From Bact-08 sp964533215 (lineage in GTDB: Bacteria > Bacteroidota > Bacteroidia > Bacteroidales > UBA932): a DNA stretch of 64,000 bases. Shown in pieces: positions 15,835-24,174 of the stretch. The notes below the pieces were generated by a model. That model had not been told where the DNA came from, made no database searches, and saw only the letters and a list, made by a program, of their open reading frames with translations. Numbering within the stretch: position 1 is the first letter of the stretch; every line of letters starts with the position of its first letter. Made by a program: the position numbers and the translations under genes. Location: NCBI GenBank assembly GCA_964533215.1, contig CAZHLJ010000001.1:682001-746000 (forward strand). Reading direction: 5' to 3'.

Positions 15835-17643
15835 ATGAATAAAGTACACTCATTCCATATTCCCGTTATGGGAATAGGATTTACTGTTGATACACCGTTA
15901 AAGGTTTCTCAATACGGGATTGATTCCGTCGTCTCTCTGCTGGATGACTCCCTGTTAGAGAGGTTGAGAAAGATGTATTGCAGCAAATTTGAAGTCCCAT
16001 ATATTGAGATTTCGAACAAAACAGAAGATTACAGAGCTAAGAGAATAACCTCATACCTTAATCTTTTAAACGAACAAGCCGAGAAGAAGTTTGAAGAATT
16101 AAAGGATAGTGCCAGAAAGAAAGGCAATTCCATCAAAGAATATTTCAGCATGCTTCCTGATAGCTCATCTATAAAGGAAGAGTTCAAGAAGCTGAAAGAA
16201 AAACATTTTAGTTCGGAAAAAATTGACAAATGGTTGAACGATAATCTGTCGAGAGGAAGCATAGATGTAAATATTATGACCAAAGTCGACAGAGATAATT
16301 TTGTTGCCGGAGAGAAATTGCCTATAGAGTACAATGATGCTCACGCTGCATTAAGGGGGTTTGCAAACAGCAATCTCTCCTCTTCAATTGTATTTTCAGC
16401 TGGTATGAATCTAGGTTTATATAGCTATGCTGAACAATTTGAGGATTTTTACCCAAATGAGGATGGCTATATTAAAAAGAAAATCATACTCAAGGTTAGT
16501 GACTACCGCTCGGCACTCATTCAGGGGAAGCTCCTTGCTAAAAAAGGCCTGTGGGTTTCAGAATACAGGATTGAATCAGGCCTGAATTGTGGCGGTCATG
16601 CCTTTGCAACTGATGGTTATCTTCTGGGACCTATCTTGGAGGAGTTCTCAAACAACAGAGAGGAATTTACCAGCATTTTAAACGAGATTCTTATAAAGGG
16701 TCTTTCAGACAAGAACAAGACGGTTCCTAAAGCAGCAATGAAGCTGATGATAACAGCTCAAGGCGGCGTCGGCACTGCAGAGGAGCATCAGTTTCTGATA
16801 GATCATTATAAAGTTGATTCGGTAGGTTGGGGGACACCTTTCCTTCTGGTGCCGGAAGCCACAAATGTTGACGAACCTACTCTTAATAAACTTATCGAGG
16901 CAAAAGAAGAAGATCTTTATCTTAGCAATATATCTCCATTGGGAGTTCCTTTCAACAATCTGAAAGGCAATACAAAAGATAAGGAAAAATTATCCCTTAT
17001 AGAGAAGGGGAAACCAGGAAGTGTCTGTCACAAAAAGAATGTCGCACTGAATTATGAATTTACGAAAAACGGCATTTGTACTGCATCAAGACAATATCAG
17101 AATTTAAAACTTAAGGAGCTTGATAACGAGAAAGATTCTCTGTCACCTAGTGAGTACAAACTGAGATATGATAAAATTGTTGAGAAATCCTGCATATGTG
17201 TAGGCCTTGGAACTTCTGCATTGTTGGTGAATGATATGGATACAAAACTGGAGGGAGAAGGCGTTTCTGTCTGTCCTGGACCAAACATGGCCTATTTTTC
17301 TAAAAAAATGAAGCTGAAAGAGATGATAGATCATATATATGGCAGGACTGATGTAATATCCAGAAAGGATCGCCCTAATATGTTTGTCAATGAACTTAAA
17401 ATCTACATAGATTACCTGAAAAATAAAATGGATGAATCGTCCAGCTCCAGGACAAGCAAGCAGGAGAAATATTTCCAGACGTTCATCAATAATCTACAGG
17501 AAGGAATAGACTACTATTATAATCTGTTCGATGAGAAAAAAGAGGCATTCAAAGAAAAGAAAGCGGCTATCTTAAAGGAGCTTAAAGCTAGCAAGGAGAC
17601 ATTACAACTACTAAGCAAGGGCATTACAGTATCGGTATATTAA
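15835..17643 (+). CDS. Large uncharacterised protein with nitronate monooxygenase/IMPDH-like TIM-barrel signals
   Basis: A 602-residue protein without signal peptide or membrane segment. I know no function for it. The start (MNKVHSFHIPVMGIGFTVDTPLKVSQYGIDSV in pieces) and the central AQGGVGTAEEHQFLIDHYKVDSVGWGTPFLL resemble the phosphate/FMN-binding loops of nitronate monooxygenase and related TIM barrels. A lysine-rich helical part (about 65-125) is inserted early. Conserved-looking Cys clusters occur at GLNCGGHAFA, SVCHKKN, GICTAS and CICVGLG. The C-terminus (about 500-590) is a likely coiled coil. I take ATG 15835, 4 nt after the Gdx stop; an in-frame start at 15805 inside that gene is unlikely. 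It is the last gene of the glycosylase-Gdx operon. Confidence 0.75.
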   Translation: MNKVHSFHIPVMGIGFTVDTPLKVSQYGIDSVVSLLDDSLLERLRKMYCSKFEVPYIEISNKTEDYRAKRITSYLNLLNEQAEKKFEELKDSARKKGNSIKEYFSMLPDSSSIKEEFKKLKEKHFSSEKIDKWLNDNLSRGSIDVNIMTKVDRDNFVAGEKLPIEYNDAHAALRGFANSNLSSSIVFSAGMNLGLYSYAEQFEDFYPNEDGYIKKKIILKVSDYRSALIQGKLLAKKGLWVSEYRIESGLNCGGHAFATDGYLLGPILEEFSNNREEFTSILNEILIKGLSDKNKTVPKAAMKLMITAQGGVGTAEEHQFLIDHYKVDSVGWGTPFLLVPEATNVDEPTLNKLIEAKEEDLYLSNISPLGVPFNNLKGNTKDKEKLSLIEKGKPGSVCHKKNVALNYEFTKNGICTASRQYQNLKLKELDNEKDSLSPSEYKLRYDKIVEKSCICVGLGTSALLVNDMDTKLEGEGVSVCPGPNMAYFSKKMKLKEMIDHIYGRTDVISRKDRPNMFVNELKIYIDYLKNKMDESSSSRTSKQEKYFQTFINNLQEGIDYYYNLFDEKKEAFKEKKAAILKELKASKETLQLLSKGITVSVY

Positions 17644-17652
17644 TTTGTAATG

Positions 17653-17690
17653 AAAGATAATTAAGTTATTATTATCTTTATATTACTTTT
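17653..17690 (+). terminator. Weak AU-rich terminator-like hairpin
   Basis: AAAGATAAT (17653-17661) pairs with ATTATCTTT (17671-17679), followed by ATATTACTTTT. The stem is all A/T but one pair, so termination would be weak. It lies between the TIM-barrel gene and the histidine kinase. Confidence 0.4.
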
Positions 17691-17703
17691 AAAAAACTGA
17701 GCT

Positions 17704-19560
17704 ATGGATAATCCGGAACAAACTCTCATAAGTTGTGATTATTTGCCCGTAGCCTATCAATCCCTTGACCGGGACGGCATAATATTGACCGTAAATAGAA
17801 ATTGGTTGGTAATGACCGGATATGACATTAAAGATGTTGTAGGGAAATATTTTACTGAATTTCTTGACGATAATGCCATATCTCTCTTTAATTTGAATTT
17901 TGAGAAGATGGTTAAGGAGGGGCTTATCAGATGCGAAAACTTTCAAATGAGGCATAAGTCAGGAAAACTGATAGATGTTCAGTTGATCGGCGAAGTCCAG
18001 AGACGTAACGGCAAGTTTGAACGGAGTAATTGTGTCTTGCAGGACATTACCGAACAAAGCAAAATACAGAAAGATCTATTCGAAAGCCGGCAGAAATATA
18101 AGCTGTTGGCAGAAAATATAACAGATGTCATCTGGATATTTAATACCAATGTTGATAGGCTGACATATGTAAGCCCTTCTGTTTTCAGGCTGTCCGGTTT
18201 TACTGTTGAAGAGGCTCTTTGCCAGCCATTGGAAGAGATTCTTGAGCCTTGGTCAGCGGAATTTATCAGACAGATTATGCCGGGTTCAATAAAGGAGTTC
18301 CTGGCGAACCCTGACAATCCTAAGACTAATGTAGCGGAACTGCAATATAGATGTAAGAATGGCAGCTCTGTATGGGTTGAGACTACTACCCAGAAGCAAT
18401 TGGCGAAAAATGGAGATGTTGAAGTTCTTGGTGTATCCAGAAGGATTCAAAAAAGAAAAGAGGCTGAATTTGAATTCAAGGCCAAGAGTGATGAACTAGA
18501 GCGATTTTTCTCGCTCTCTTTGGATTTGCTTTGCATTGCAGATGTAAACGGATATTTCCATAAACTTAACAAATCGTGGGAGAATACCTTGGGATATAAA
18601 CTGGAGGATATTCAAAATGCAAGATTCCTGGATTTTATTCATCCTGATGATCTTGCGTCCACACTGAATGCGATGGGTACCCTTTCGACTGGTAAGCAGG
18701 TTTTTGGTTTTGAAAACAGATATAGGGCAAAAAACGGGAATTATCATTGGATTGAGTGGCATTCACAACCGTACGGTGATAATCTTATCTATGCAGCGGC
18801 AAGGGATGTTACTCAAAGGAAAACCCACGAGCTGGAGCTTGCAAATATGTCTGAGAAGCTTTTACAGATGAATATGGATAAAGATAGGTTTGTCTCAATA
18901 TTGGCTCATGATTTGAGAAATCCATTCAACATACTTCTTGGCCTTTCTGATTTTTTGATCAGTAATTTGCGAGATTTCACTGTTGATGAGATTGAGGAAC
19001 AGGTGGCGATGATTCAGAAAATTTCTTTCAGGACGCATAATCTTCTCGAAGATCTTCTGCTTTGGTCAAAATCTCAAATGGGCAATCTCTCTGTTGAAAG
19101 TCACAGGATAGATTTCTCACAGATTTGCGAAGAGGTTATTGAAAGTGTCAGAGTGATCGCACAAGCCAAGAATATAGATATTACCTATGTAGCGTCTGAA
19201 AATATACTACTTATGGCAGATGGGAATCTTATTAAGACTATTCTGAGAAATTTACTATCAAATGCTATAAAATTCTCATTTAAAGGTGGGAAGGTGGATG
19301 TTTGCTCTTTTTCTGACAAGCAGTTTGCAACAATTGTTGTTTCTGACAATGGTGTCGGGATTGATGAAGTGAAACTGCCCAAACTTTGGGACGCTTACAG
19401 TAAAATATCAACGCCAGGAACTGCCGGTGAGGGAGGCTCCGGATTTGGCCTTGCTCTTTGCAGAGAACTTGTCAGCAAATCAGGAGGACGAATATGGGTT
19501 GAGAGCGAAGCCGGAAAAGGAAGTAAGTTCTTGTTCACAATACCACTCTATCAACCATAA
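17704..19560 (+). CDS. PAS domain sensor histidine kinase
   Basis: A 618-residue soluble kinase with no membrane segments. It has three PAS domains (about 8-130, 132-255 and 260-380; the PAC ends read LQDITEQSK, VSRRIQKRK and AARDVTQRK), a HisKA dimerisation domain with phospho-acceptor His402 in HDLRNPFN, and an HATPase domain (about 505-616) with N-box RNLLSNAIKFS, G1 DNGVGID and G2 GGSGFGLAL. There is no receiver domain and no response regulator gene beside it, so its partner is encoded elsewhere. The lack of membrane helices suggests it senses an internal signal, such as redox state or a small ligand. It is followed 18 bp later by a UPF0316 membrane protein, and the two are probably co-transcribed. 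Confidence 0.94.
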   Translation: MDNPEQTLISCDYLPVAYQSLDRDGIILTVNRNWLVMTGYDIKDVVGKYFTEFLDDNAISLFNLNFEKMVKEGLIRCENFQMRHKSGKLIDVQLIGEVQRRNGKFERSNCVLQDITEQSKIQKDLFESRQKYKLLAENITDVIWIFNTNVDRLTYVSPSVFRLSGFTVEEALCQPLEEILEPWSAEFIRQIMPGSIKEFLANPDNPKTNVAELQYRCKNGSSVWVETTTQKQLAKNGDVEVLGVSRRIQKRKEAEFEFKAKSDELERFFSLSLDLLCIADVNGYFHKLNKSWENTLGYKLEDIQNARFLDFIHPDDLASTLNAMGTLSTGKQVFGFENRYRAKNGNYHWIEWHSQPYGDNLIYAAARDVTQRKTHELELANMSEKLLQMNMDKDRFVSILAHDLRNPFNILLGLSDFLISNLRDFTVDEIEEQVAMIQKISFRTHNLLEDLLLWSKSQMGNLSVESHRIDFSQICEEVIESVRVIAQAKNIDITYVASENILLMADGNLIKTILRNLLSNAIKFSFKGGKVDVCSFSDKQFATIVVSDNGVGIDEVKLPKLWDAYSKISTPGTAGEGGSGFGLALCRELVSKSGGRIWVESEAGKGSKFLFTIPLYQP

Positions 19561-19578
19561 CCATATATTAATTTCCGT

Positions 19579-20142
19579 ATGTTTACTTTTCTGGATGAAT
19601 ACCCTTTTTTATTGCCATTTATAATTTTTTTCGGCAGGATAGCGGATGTCTCTTTGGGGACTCTTAGAATCATTTTCGTATCGAAAGGAGAAAGATATAA
19701 AGCTCCTATTGTGGGCTTTTTTGAAGTACTTATATGGATTGTGGTCATATCGCAGATTTTCTCAAGGGCAAACAGTATGCTCTCCTATGTTTCATACGCC
19801 GCCGGATACGCCACGGGGAACTATGTCGGAATAATGATAGAGAGACGGATTGCATTCGGAATTATCCTGCTAAGGATGTATACGAAAAAAAATGGGAAAG
19901 AGCTGGTCTCCCTGCTGAGCGAGGAGGGATATGGTGCCACCACTTTTAAGGGTAGCGGTTCAAAGGATGCTATAGATATTGTTGAAACCGTCGTGGATCG
20001 CAAATCGATGAAAAATGTTGTCAGAGTCATTTCTGAGTATGATGCAGATGTATTTTATGTTTCTGAAGATGTAAGAACAAGAGAGAGAGGTATATTCCCC
20101 AAGACTCCGTCTCTCATTGACCGTTGGAGGCAAGGAAAATAA
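19579..20142 (+). CDS. UPF0316/DUF2179-type membrane protein
   Basis: A 187-residue protein with three hydrophobic N-terminal segments (FLLPFIIFFGRIADVSLGT; FFEVLIWIVVISQIF; AAGYATGNYVGIMIE) and a soluble C-terminal DUF2179-like domain (about 110-170). This architecture defines the UPF0316 family, including Bacillus YebE-like proteins, whose role is unknown; related DUF2179 domains may bind nucleotide second messengers. It sits 18 bp after the histidine kinase and 15 bp before the ferredoxin-nitroreductase, so all three share a transcript. It starts at the ATG at 19579. Confidence 0.87.
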   Translation: MFTFLDEYPFLLPFIIFFGRIADVSLGTLRIIFVSKGERYKAPIVGFFEVLIWIVVISQIFSRANSMLSYVSYAAGYATGNYVGIMIERRIAFGIILLRMYTKKNGKELVSLLSEEGYGATTFKGSGSKDAIDIVETVVDRKSMKNVVRVISEYDADVFYVSEDVRTRERGIFPKTPSLIDRWRQGK

Positions 20143-20157
20143 TAAAAATAACATATT

Positions 20158-21081
20158 ATGGCAATTCCTACTTCGAGAACAAAAGAGAGTGCACGGATTT
20201 TCATTGATAATGACAAGTGCAATGGTTGTGGCCTTTGTGCTTCTGTATGTAAGGATTTCAGTCTGCTGATCCTTGAGGGGAAGGCAGTCCAAAGCGTTTC
20301 ACCATTTTTTGGTTGTATCGGCTGTGGGCATTGTATGGCAATTTGTCCTACCGGAGCAATAACCATCTCTGGAAGAGCTATCTCCCCTGAAGACCTTTTC
20401 GAAATTGGAGATACTTCTTCTGAGTGTTCGTATGAACAGCTTCTTCCTCTTCTTCAGAAAAGAAGAAGTATAAGGGAATTCAAGGAAGTTGATGTTGCAG
20501 ACGATGTTGTGGAGAAAATCATGGCGGCTGCAAGAACGGCACCTATGGGTCTGCCACCATCAGATGTCAACGTACTTATTATCCAAGGAAGAGTGAAAGC
20601 AGATCAGTTTGCAAAGGATTATTGTGATAGTCTGGAAAAGATGAAGTGGTTTGTATCAAGTTGGTTTCTTTTCCTTTTGAGACCATTTATGAGCAGAGCA
20701 AATTCAGAAATGTTCCGGGATTTTATCAAACCTCTTTTCGGCATATATATAGAAGGTATGAAAAAGGGGGAAAATCTTGTAACATACAACGCTCCGTTGG
20801 CTGTCTATTTTTACGGTTCTCCATATACTGATCCTGCAGATCCACTCATAGCAGCAACCTATGCAATGGTCGCAGGGGAGTCTCTTGGGCTGGGAACATG
20901 CATGTTGGGGGGAATTCATCCACTTATACAAAATGGATCGGCCGCAAGAAAATTAAGAGATAAGTGGGGGATAAGGTATAAGAGCAGGGAGGGCATCTTT
21001 GTGATTTTCGGTTATCCGGCAGTAAAATATAGAAAGCAAATTTCAAGGACTTTTGCATCTGAAACGTATGTCCGGGGTTAA
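20158..21081 (+). CDS. Ferredoxin-nitroreductase fusion protein
   Basis: A 307-residue protein that joins two [4Fe-4S] ferredoxin motifs to a nitroreductase. The clusters are CNGCGLCASVC (about 21-31) and CIGCGHCMAIC (about 53-63). The flavin domain (about 95-300) opens with RRSIREFKEVDV, includes ARTAPMGLPPSD and ends with FVIFGYPAVKYR. Such fusions reduce nitro compounds, quinones or unknown substrates with FMN, fed by electrons through the clusters, and are common in anaerobes. No signal peptide is present, so it acts in the cytoplasm. It is the last gene of the kinase operon and ends just before a strong convergent terminator. Confidence 0.92.
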   Translation: MAIPTSRTKESARIFIDNDKCNGCGLCASVCKDFSLLILEGKAVQSVSPFFGCIGCGHCMAICPTGAITISGRAISPEDLFEIGDTSSECSYEQLLPLLQKRRSIREFKEVDVADDVVEKIMAAARTAPMGLPPSDVNVLIIQGRVKADQFAKDYCDSLEKMKWFVSSWFLFLLRPFMSRANSEMFRDFIKPLFGIYIEGMKKGENLVTYNAPLAVYFYGSPYTDPADPLIAATYAMVAGESLGLGTCMLGGIHPLIQNGSAARKLRDKWGIRYKSREGIFVIFGYPAVKYRKQISRTFASETYVRG

Positions 21082-21100
21082 TGGTAAGGCCAAAAAATAA

Positions 21101-21129
21101 TTAAACCCGCAGACTTTCTGCGGGTTTAA
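21101..21129. terminator. Bidirectional terminator between convergent genes
   Basis: A perfect 13-bp stem, TTAAACCCGCAGA (21101-21113) with TCTGCGGGTTTAA (21117-21129), and a 3-nt loop. On the minus strand it is followed by TTATTTTTTGG, so it serves the M16 gene well. On the plus strand it also ends the ferredoxin-nitroreductase unit, with a weaker U-tract. Confidence 0.85.
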
Positions 21130-21288
21130 TCGGAACCAAACCTAATATTTATAAAACGAAACTGCTTAAGTACAGTCCGACTCCACAATCCCTCATCTAC
21201 GCCATACCTTAATAGTTTCTCTGAGACTCATTTTGAGTTTTTCTAATGACTTTTTTACTGCAAATACTTTGCCAAAAAATGATATTTT

Positions 21289-24150
21289 CTATAATTTAGG
21301 CTCAAATACAAAGGTCATTCTGTTTTTTCCCTTCAAAATGTTCTTTGCAAGGTCTTGAAGGCTCTTTGCATTTATTGTTTTAAGGAGCTTTGCCTCATCA
21401 TCAGAGAAAGTTATATTTCCTTGTAAAGCATTAACTATAGCTTCATTCCACTTATAGCTCTCTTTTTGTCTGTCTTGATATACTTTTTCAAGATATAGTT
21501 TTACCTCAGTAATCTCTTTCTCGGTAGGGCCACTCTTGGCAAAAGTTTCAAATTCAGATTGAACTACATTGAGAAGTTCGTCTACAAGTTTTGGGTCAGT
21601 ATCGAATTCGATGGTAATATCTACAATACTTTCAGGATACCTGTAGATATTTGATGTTACTCCGACATGATAAGTTGCACCTCTCTGTTCGCGGATAGAT
21701 GCCATATACCTTTCTCCCATAATATACGAAAGTACTTTGGCGTTTAGATAGTTAGAGGCGGTATAATCCATTTTGTTGTAGTATTCTCTTTTAATGCTGG
21801 CTTTTGTGCTTAAAAGATTTTCAGCCTTGTATTTCAGCTGGATATCACCTGTGTTAAGTTTCGGTTCTCTGTACACTGGCTTCTGAGCACTTGCATCAGC
21901 AGATGCAGCGGACTGATTTGTAATTGAAGCAATATATTTTTCAATCAAAGGTTTTGCCTCATTTGCTGACAGCGGGCCAGAGAAAACAAACGTAAATCCT
22001 TTTGGATTAGAGTATACAGACTTGTAAAGATCAATCAATTTTCCGGAGGTAATGCTCTTGATATATTCAGCAGTGAATTTCTCTTCTGTCGGATTGAATG
22101 AATAGCGAAGCTTGCTTATTGAGTCGTTGTAGAAGTTGATTGCTTTCTTTGGTTCAGATAAGTCCTTGAGCATACGGGTCTTCATGTTATTTACATCTCT
22201 ATCGTCTACACTGATATCTGTGAAATAAAGATTAAGCAGTTTGAAGAAGTCCAGTGAGTCCTTAACTGTAAAGGAGCCTGAAAAGAAGCTGTTCCGGTAT
22301 GTAATTTCAGGTTTTACGGCAACGCTTCTTCCTTGAAGCCATTTTGTCAATTCTGGTTTGTTGAGGCCATTGACAAGATAGAATGTTTTGAAATTATCCA
22401 GGATTTTCAAATCCAGTACATTCATATTAAGGGAGTAACCACCATTTTTGTAGGCAATGAAACTGACATTGTTCTTATCTGTATGAGTCTCTTTCCAAAT
22501 AACCTTAGCACCGTTTGAGAGAGTCATCTCTATGGTGGAGTCTAGTTGTTTACCGGCAGGGAGTCTTATATCCTTCTCAGTTATCACTTTTGATGCGAGA
22601 ACCGGGACTGGAGTCAGTTTCTGTGTAAATTCAATGCCTTTTTTCCTAATTGGAATGAATCTCTCAGTTTCTGTTGCTGAAATTTCTTCACAAGCTTTTA
22701 TTACCTCTTCTTCAGAAGGTAACAGCTTTTTGTCTTTCTGTGGCATGACAAAAATAATGACGCGGTTCTCTTTTGTCAGTATTTTTGGCAACGATTTATT
22801 GAAATCTTCTACAGTGATTCTTTTAAGGCACTCTTTTGCTGTATTGAAATAATCCTGAGGGGTAATCAAAGGGATTGATCTTGTGAAATTTTCAACGACC
22901 GAATTCACCAGATCGCCACTGGTAGGTTTTTTCATTCTATTATAATCCTTATCAAGCTGGCGGCTGATACGAACCACAGCATTGTCAAACTCTGCTTTTT
23001 CAACGCCGTGCTGGATCAATCTTTCAGATTCTGTAAGAACACCTTTGGCGCCTTTAAGCAAATCTTTTTTATTATAAGGTATCACCGAAACTGTAAATGT
23101 CTTCATTGCATAGCTTAATGAACCAAATACCGGAACCGCAACCTTGAAGCAAGAGTCTCCTCTTTCTGCTGCTGCTGCCACTCTGTCTTTGAAGATTTCA
23201 AGGAAAATGCTGTGTGTGAGTTCTTCATATACAGCCTGATTGGTCTGCTTTGCCTCTTTGTTGGGGTAAGGGATTTTTGTCGTAATTCTTACAGAAAATA
23301 CTGAACTCTCAGGGTCAGTGATATATCCTATTATTGGCTTTTGGTTGGTCGGAATTGTATAGGACTCTCTCACCGATGGATTTACTGCTTTAGGAATTGA
23401 AGAAAACCTTTTTATTATTCTTTTCTCCATATCTGCAACATCGAAATCGCCGACAACAACGATTGCTTGAAGATCCGGCCTGTACCATTTGTGGTAAAAA
23501 TCCACAAGTGTCGGAGGAACGAAACTGTTTATAATGGCAGTATCTCCAATGACATCTCTTTGTGCAAATCTTGAACCTGTCTGCTCATATTTAAAGAATG
23601 CCTTCATCATTCGTGTGCGTGAATCATCTCCTCTACGCCATTCCTCACGGATAACACCTCTTTCTGCTTCAATCTCGGCGGGCTCGCAAGAGATGTAATA
23701 AGACCAGTCATGAAGTACAAGAAGTGCAGAGTCAATGACTGAAGATCTTTCCATAGGAACTGCTGACAAGTTGTAAACGGTTCTGTCCATAGATGTGTAG
23801 GCATTTATGTTTGCTCCGAATTTGACACCTATGCCAGCAAAATAATTCAGCAGTTGCTTCTTAGGGTAATTCTTTGTTCCATTGAAGGCCATATGCTCCA
23901 AAAAATGTGCAAGTCCACGTTGGTTGTCATTTTCCTGAAGAGAACCTACATTGTGGACAATGAAAAATTCAGCTCTCTTTGCAGGGTTATTGTATTTACG
24001 GATATAATATGTCATTCCGTTTTCCAGTTTTCCAATCTTGTATGCATTATCGACTGGAAGAGGGTCGCTCATTCTGTATTCTTGAGAATAAGCAAATTGC
24101 GCACCCATAAGAATTATGAGTGCACAAAGTGTATTTTTAATAAATGTCAT
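21289..24150 (-). CDS. M16 family zinc metallopeptidase, pitrilysin-like
   Basis: A 953-residue exported peptidase with a Sec signal peptide (1-23, cleavage after YSQ) and no lipobox. The zinc motif is HFLEH (His82, Glu85, His86) in GLAHFLEHMAFNG, with a downstream ERGVIREEW segment supplying the third ligand. The second half from about residue 520 is the inactive M16 partner domain. This is the Bacteroidetes zinc protease family that cuts peptides up to small proteins in the periplasm. It is the last of three genes in one operon: unknown secreted protein, S46 dipeptidyl-peptidase, then this enzyme 24 bp later. The products probably act in series on peptides. The single-chain length is normal. 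Confidence 0.94.
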   Translation of the reverse strand: MTFIKNTLCALIILMGAQFAYSQEYRMSDPLPVDNAYKIGKLENGMTYYIRKYNNPAKRAEFFIVHNVGSLQENDNQRGLAHFLEHMAFNGTKNYPKKQLLNYFAGIGVKFGANINAYTSMDRTVYNLSAVPMERSSVIDSALLVLHDWSYYISCEPAEIEAERGVIREEWRRGDDSRTRMMKAFFKYEQTGSRFAQRDVIGDTAIINSFVPPTLVDFYHKWYRPDLQAIVVVGDFDVADMEKRIIKRFSSIPKAVNPSVRESYTIPTNQKPIIGYITDPESSVFSVRITTKIPYPNKEAKQTNQAVYEELTHSIFLEIFKDRVAAAAERGDSCFKVAVPVFGSLSYAMKTFTVSVIPYNKKDLLKGAKGVLTESERLIQHGVEKAEFDNAVVRISRQLDKDYNRMKKPTSGDLVNSVVENFTRSIPLITPQDYFNTAKECLKRITVEDFNKSLPKILTKENRVIIFVMPQKDKKLLPSEEEVIKACEEISATETERFIPIRKKGIEFTQKLTPVPVLASKVITEKDIRLPAGKQLDSTIEMTLSNGAKVIWKETHTDKNNVSFIAYKNGGYSLNMNVLDLKILDNFKTFYLVNGLNKPELTKWLQGRSVAVKPEITYRNSFFSGSFTVKDSLDFFKLLNLYFTDISVDDRDVNNMKTRMLKDLSEPKKAINFYNDSISKLRYSFNPTEEKFTAEYIKSITSGKLIDLYKSVYSNPKGFTFVFSGPLSANEAKPLIEKYIASITNQSAASADASAQKPVYREPKLNTGDIQLKYKAENLLSTKASIKREYYNKMDYTASNYLNAKVLSYIMGERYMASIREQRGATYHVGVTSNIYRYPESIVDITIEFDTDPKLVDELLNVVQSEFETFAKSGPTEKEITEVKLYLEKVYQDRQKESYKWNEAIVNALQGNITFSDDEAKLLKTINAKSLQDLAKNILKGKNRMTFVFEPKL

Positions 24151-24174
24151 TTCGATGTTAAAATTTGTTTTTTT

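Noticed and set aside
17704..19560. Hybrid two-component system
   Set aside because: The kinase ends right after the HATPase domain, with no receiver domain or adjacent regulator.
21223..21288. Short ACTCA/TGAGT hairpin before the M16 gene end as a second terminator
   Set aside because: The 5-bp stem is too weak, and the perfect 13-bp terminator at 21101-21129 already explains termination.
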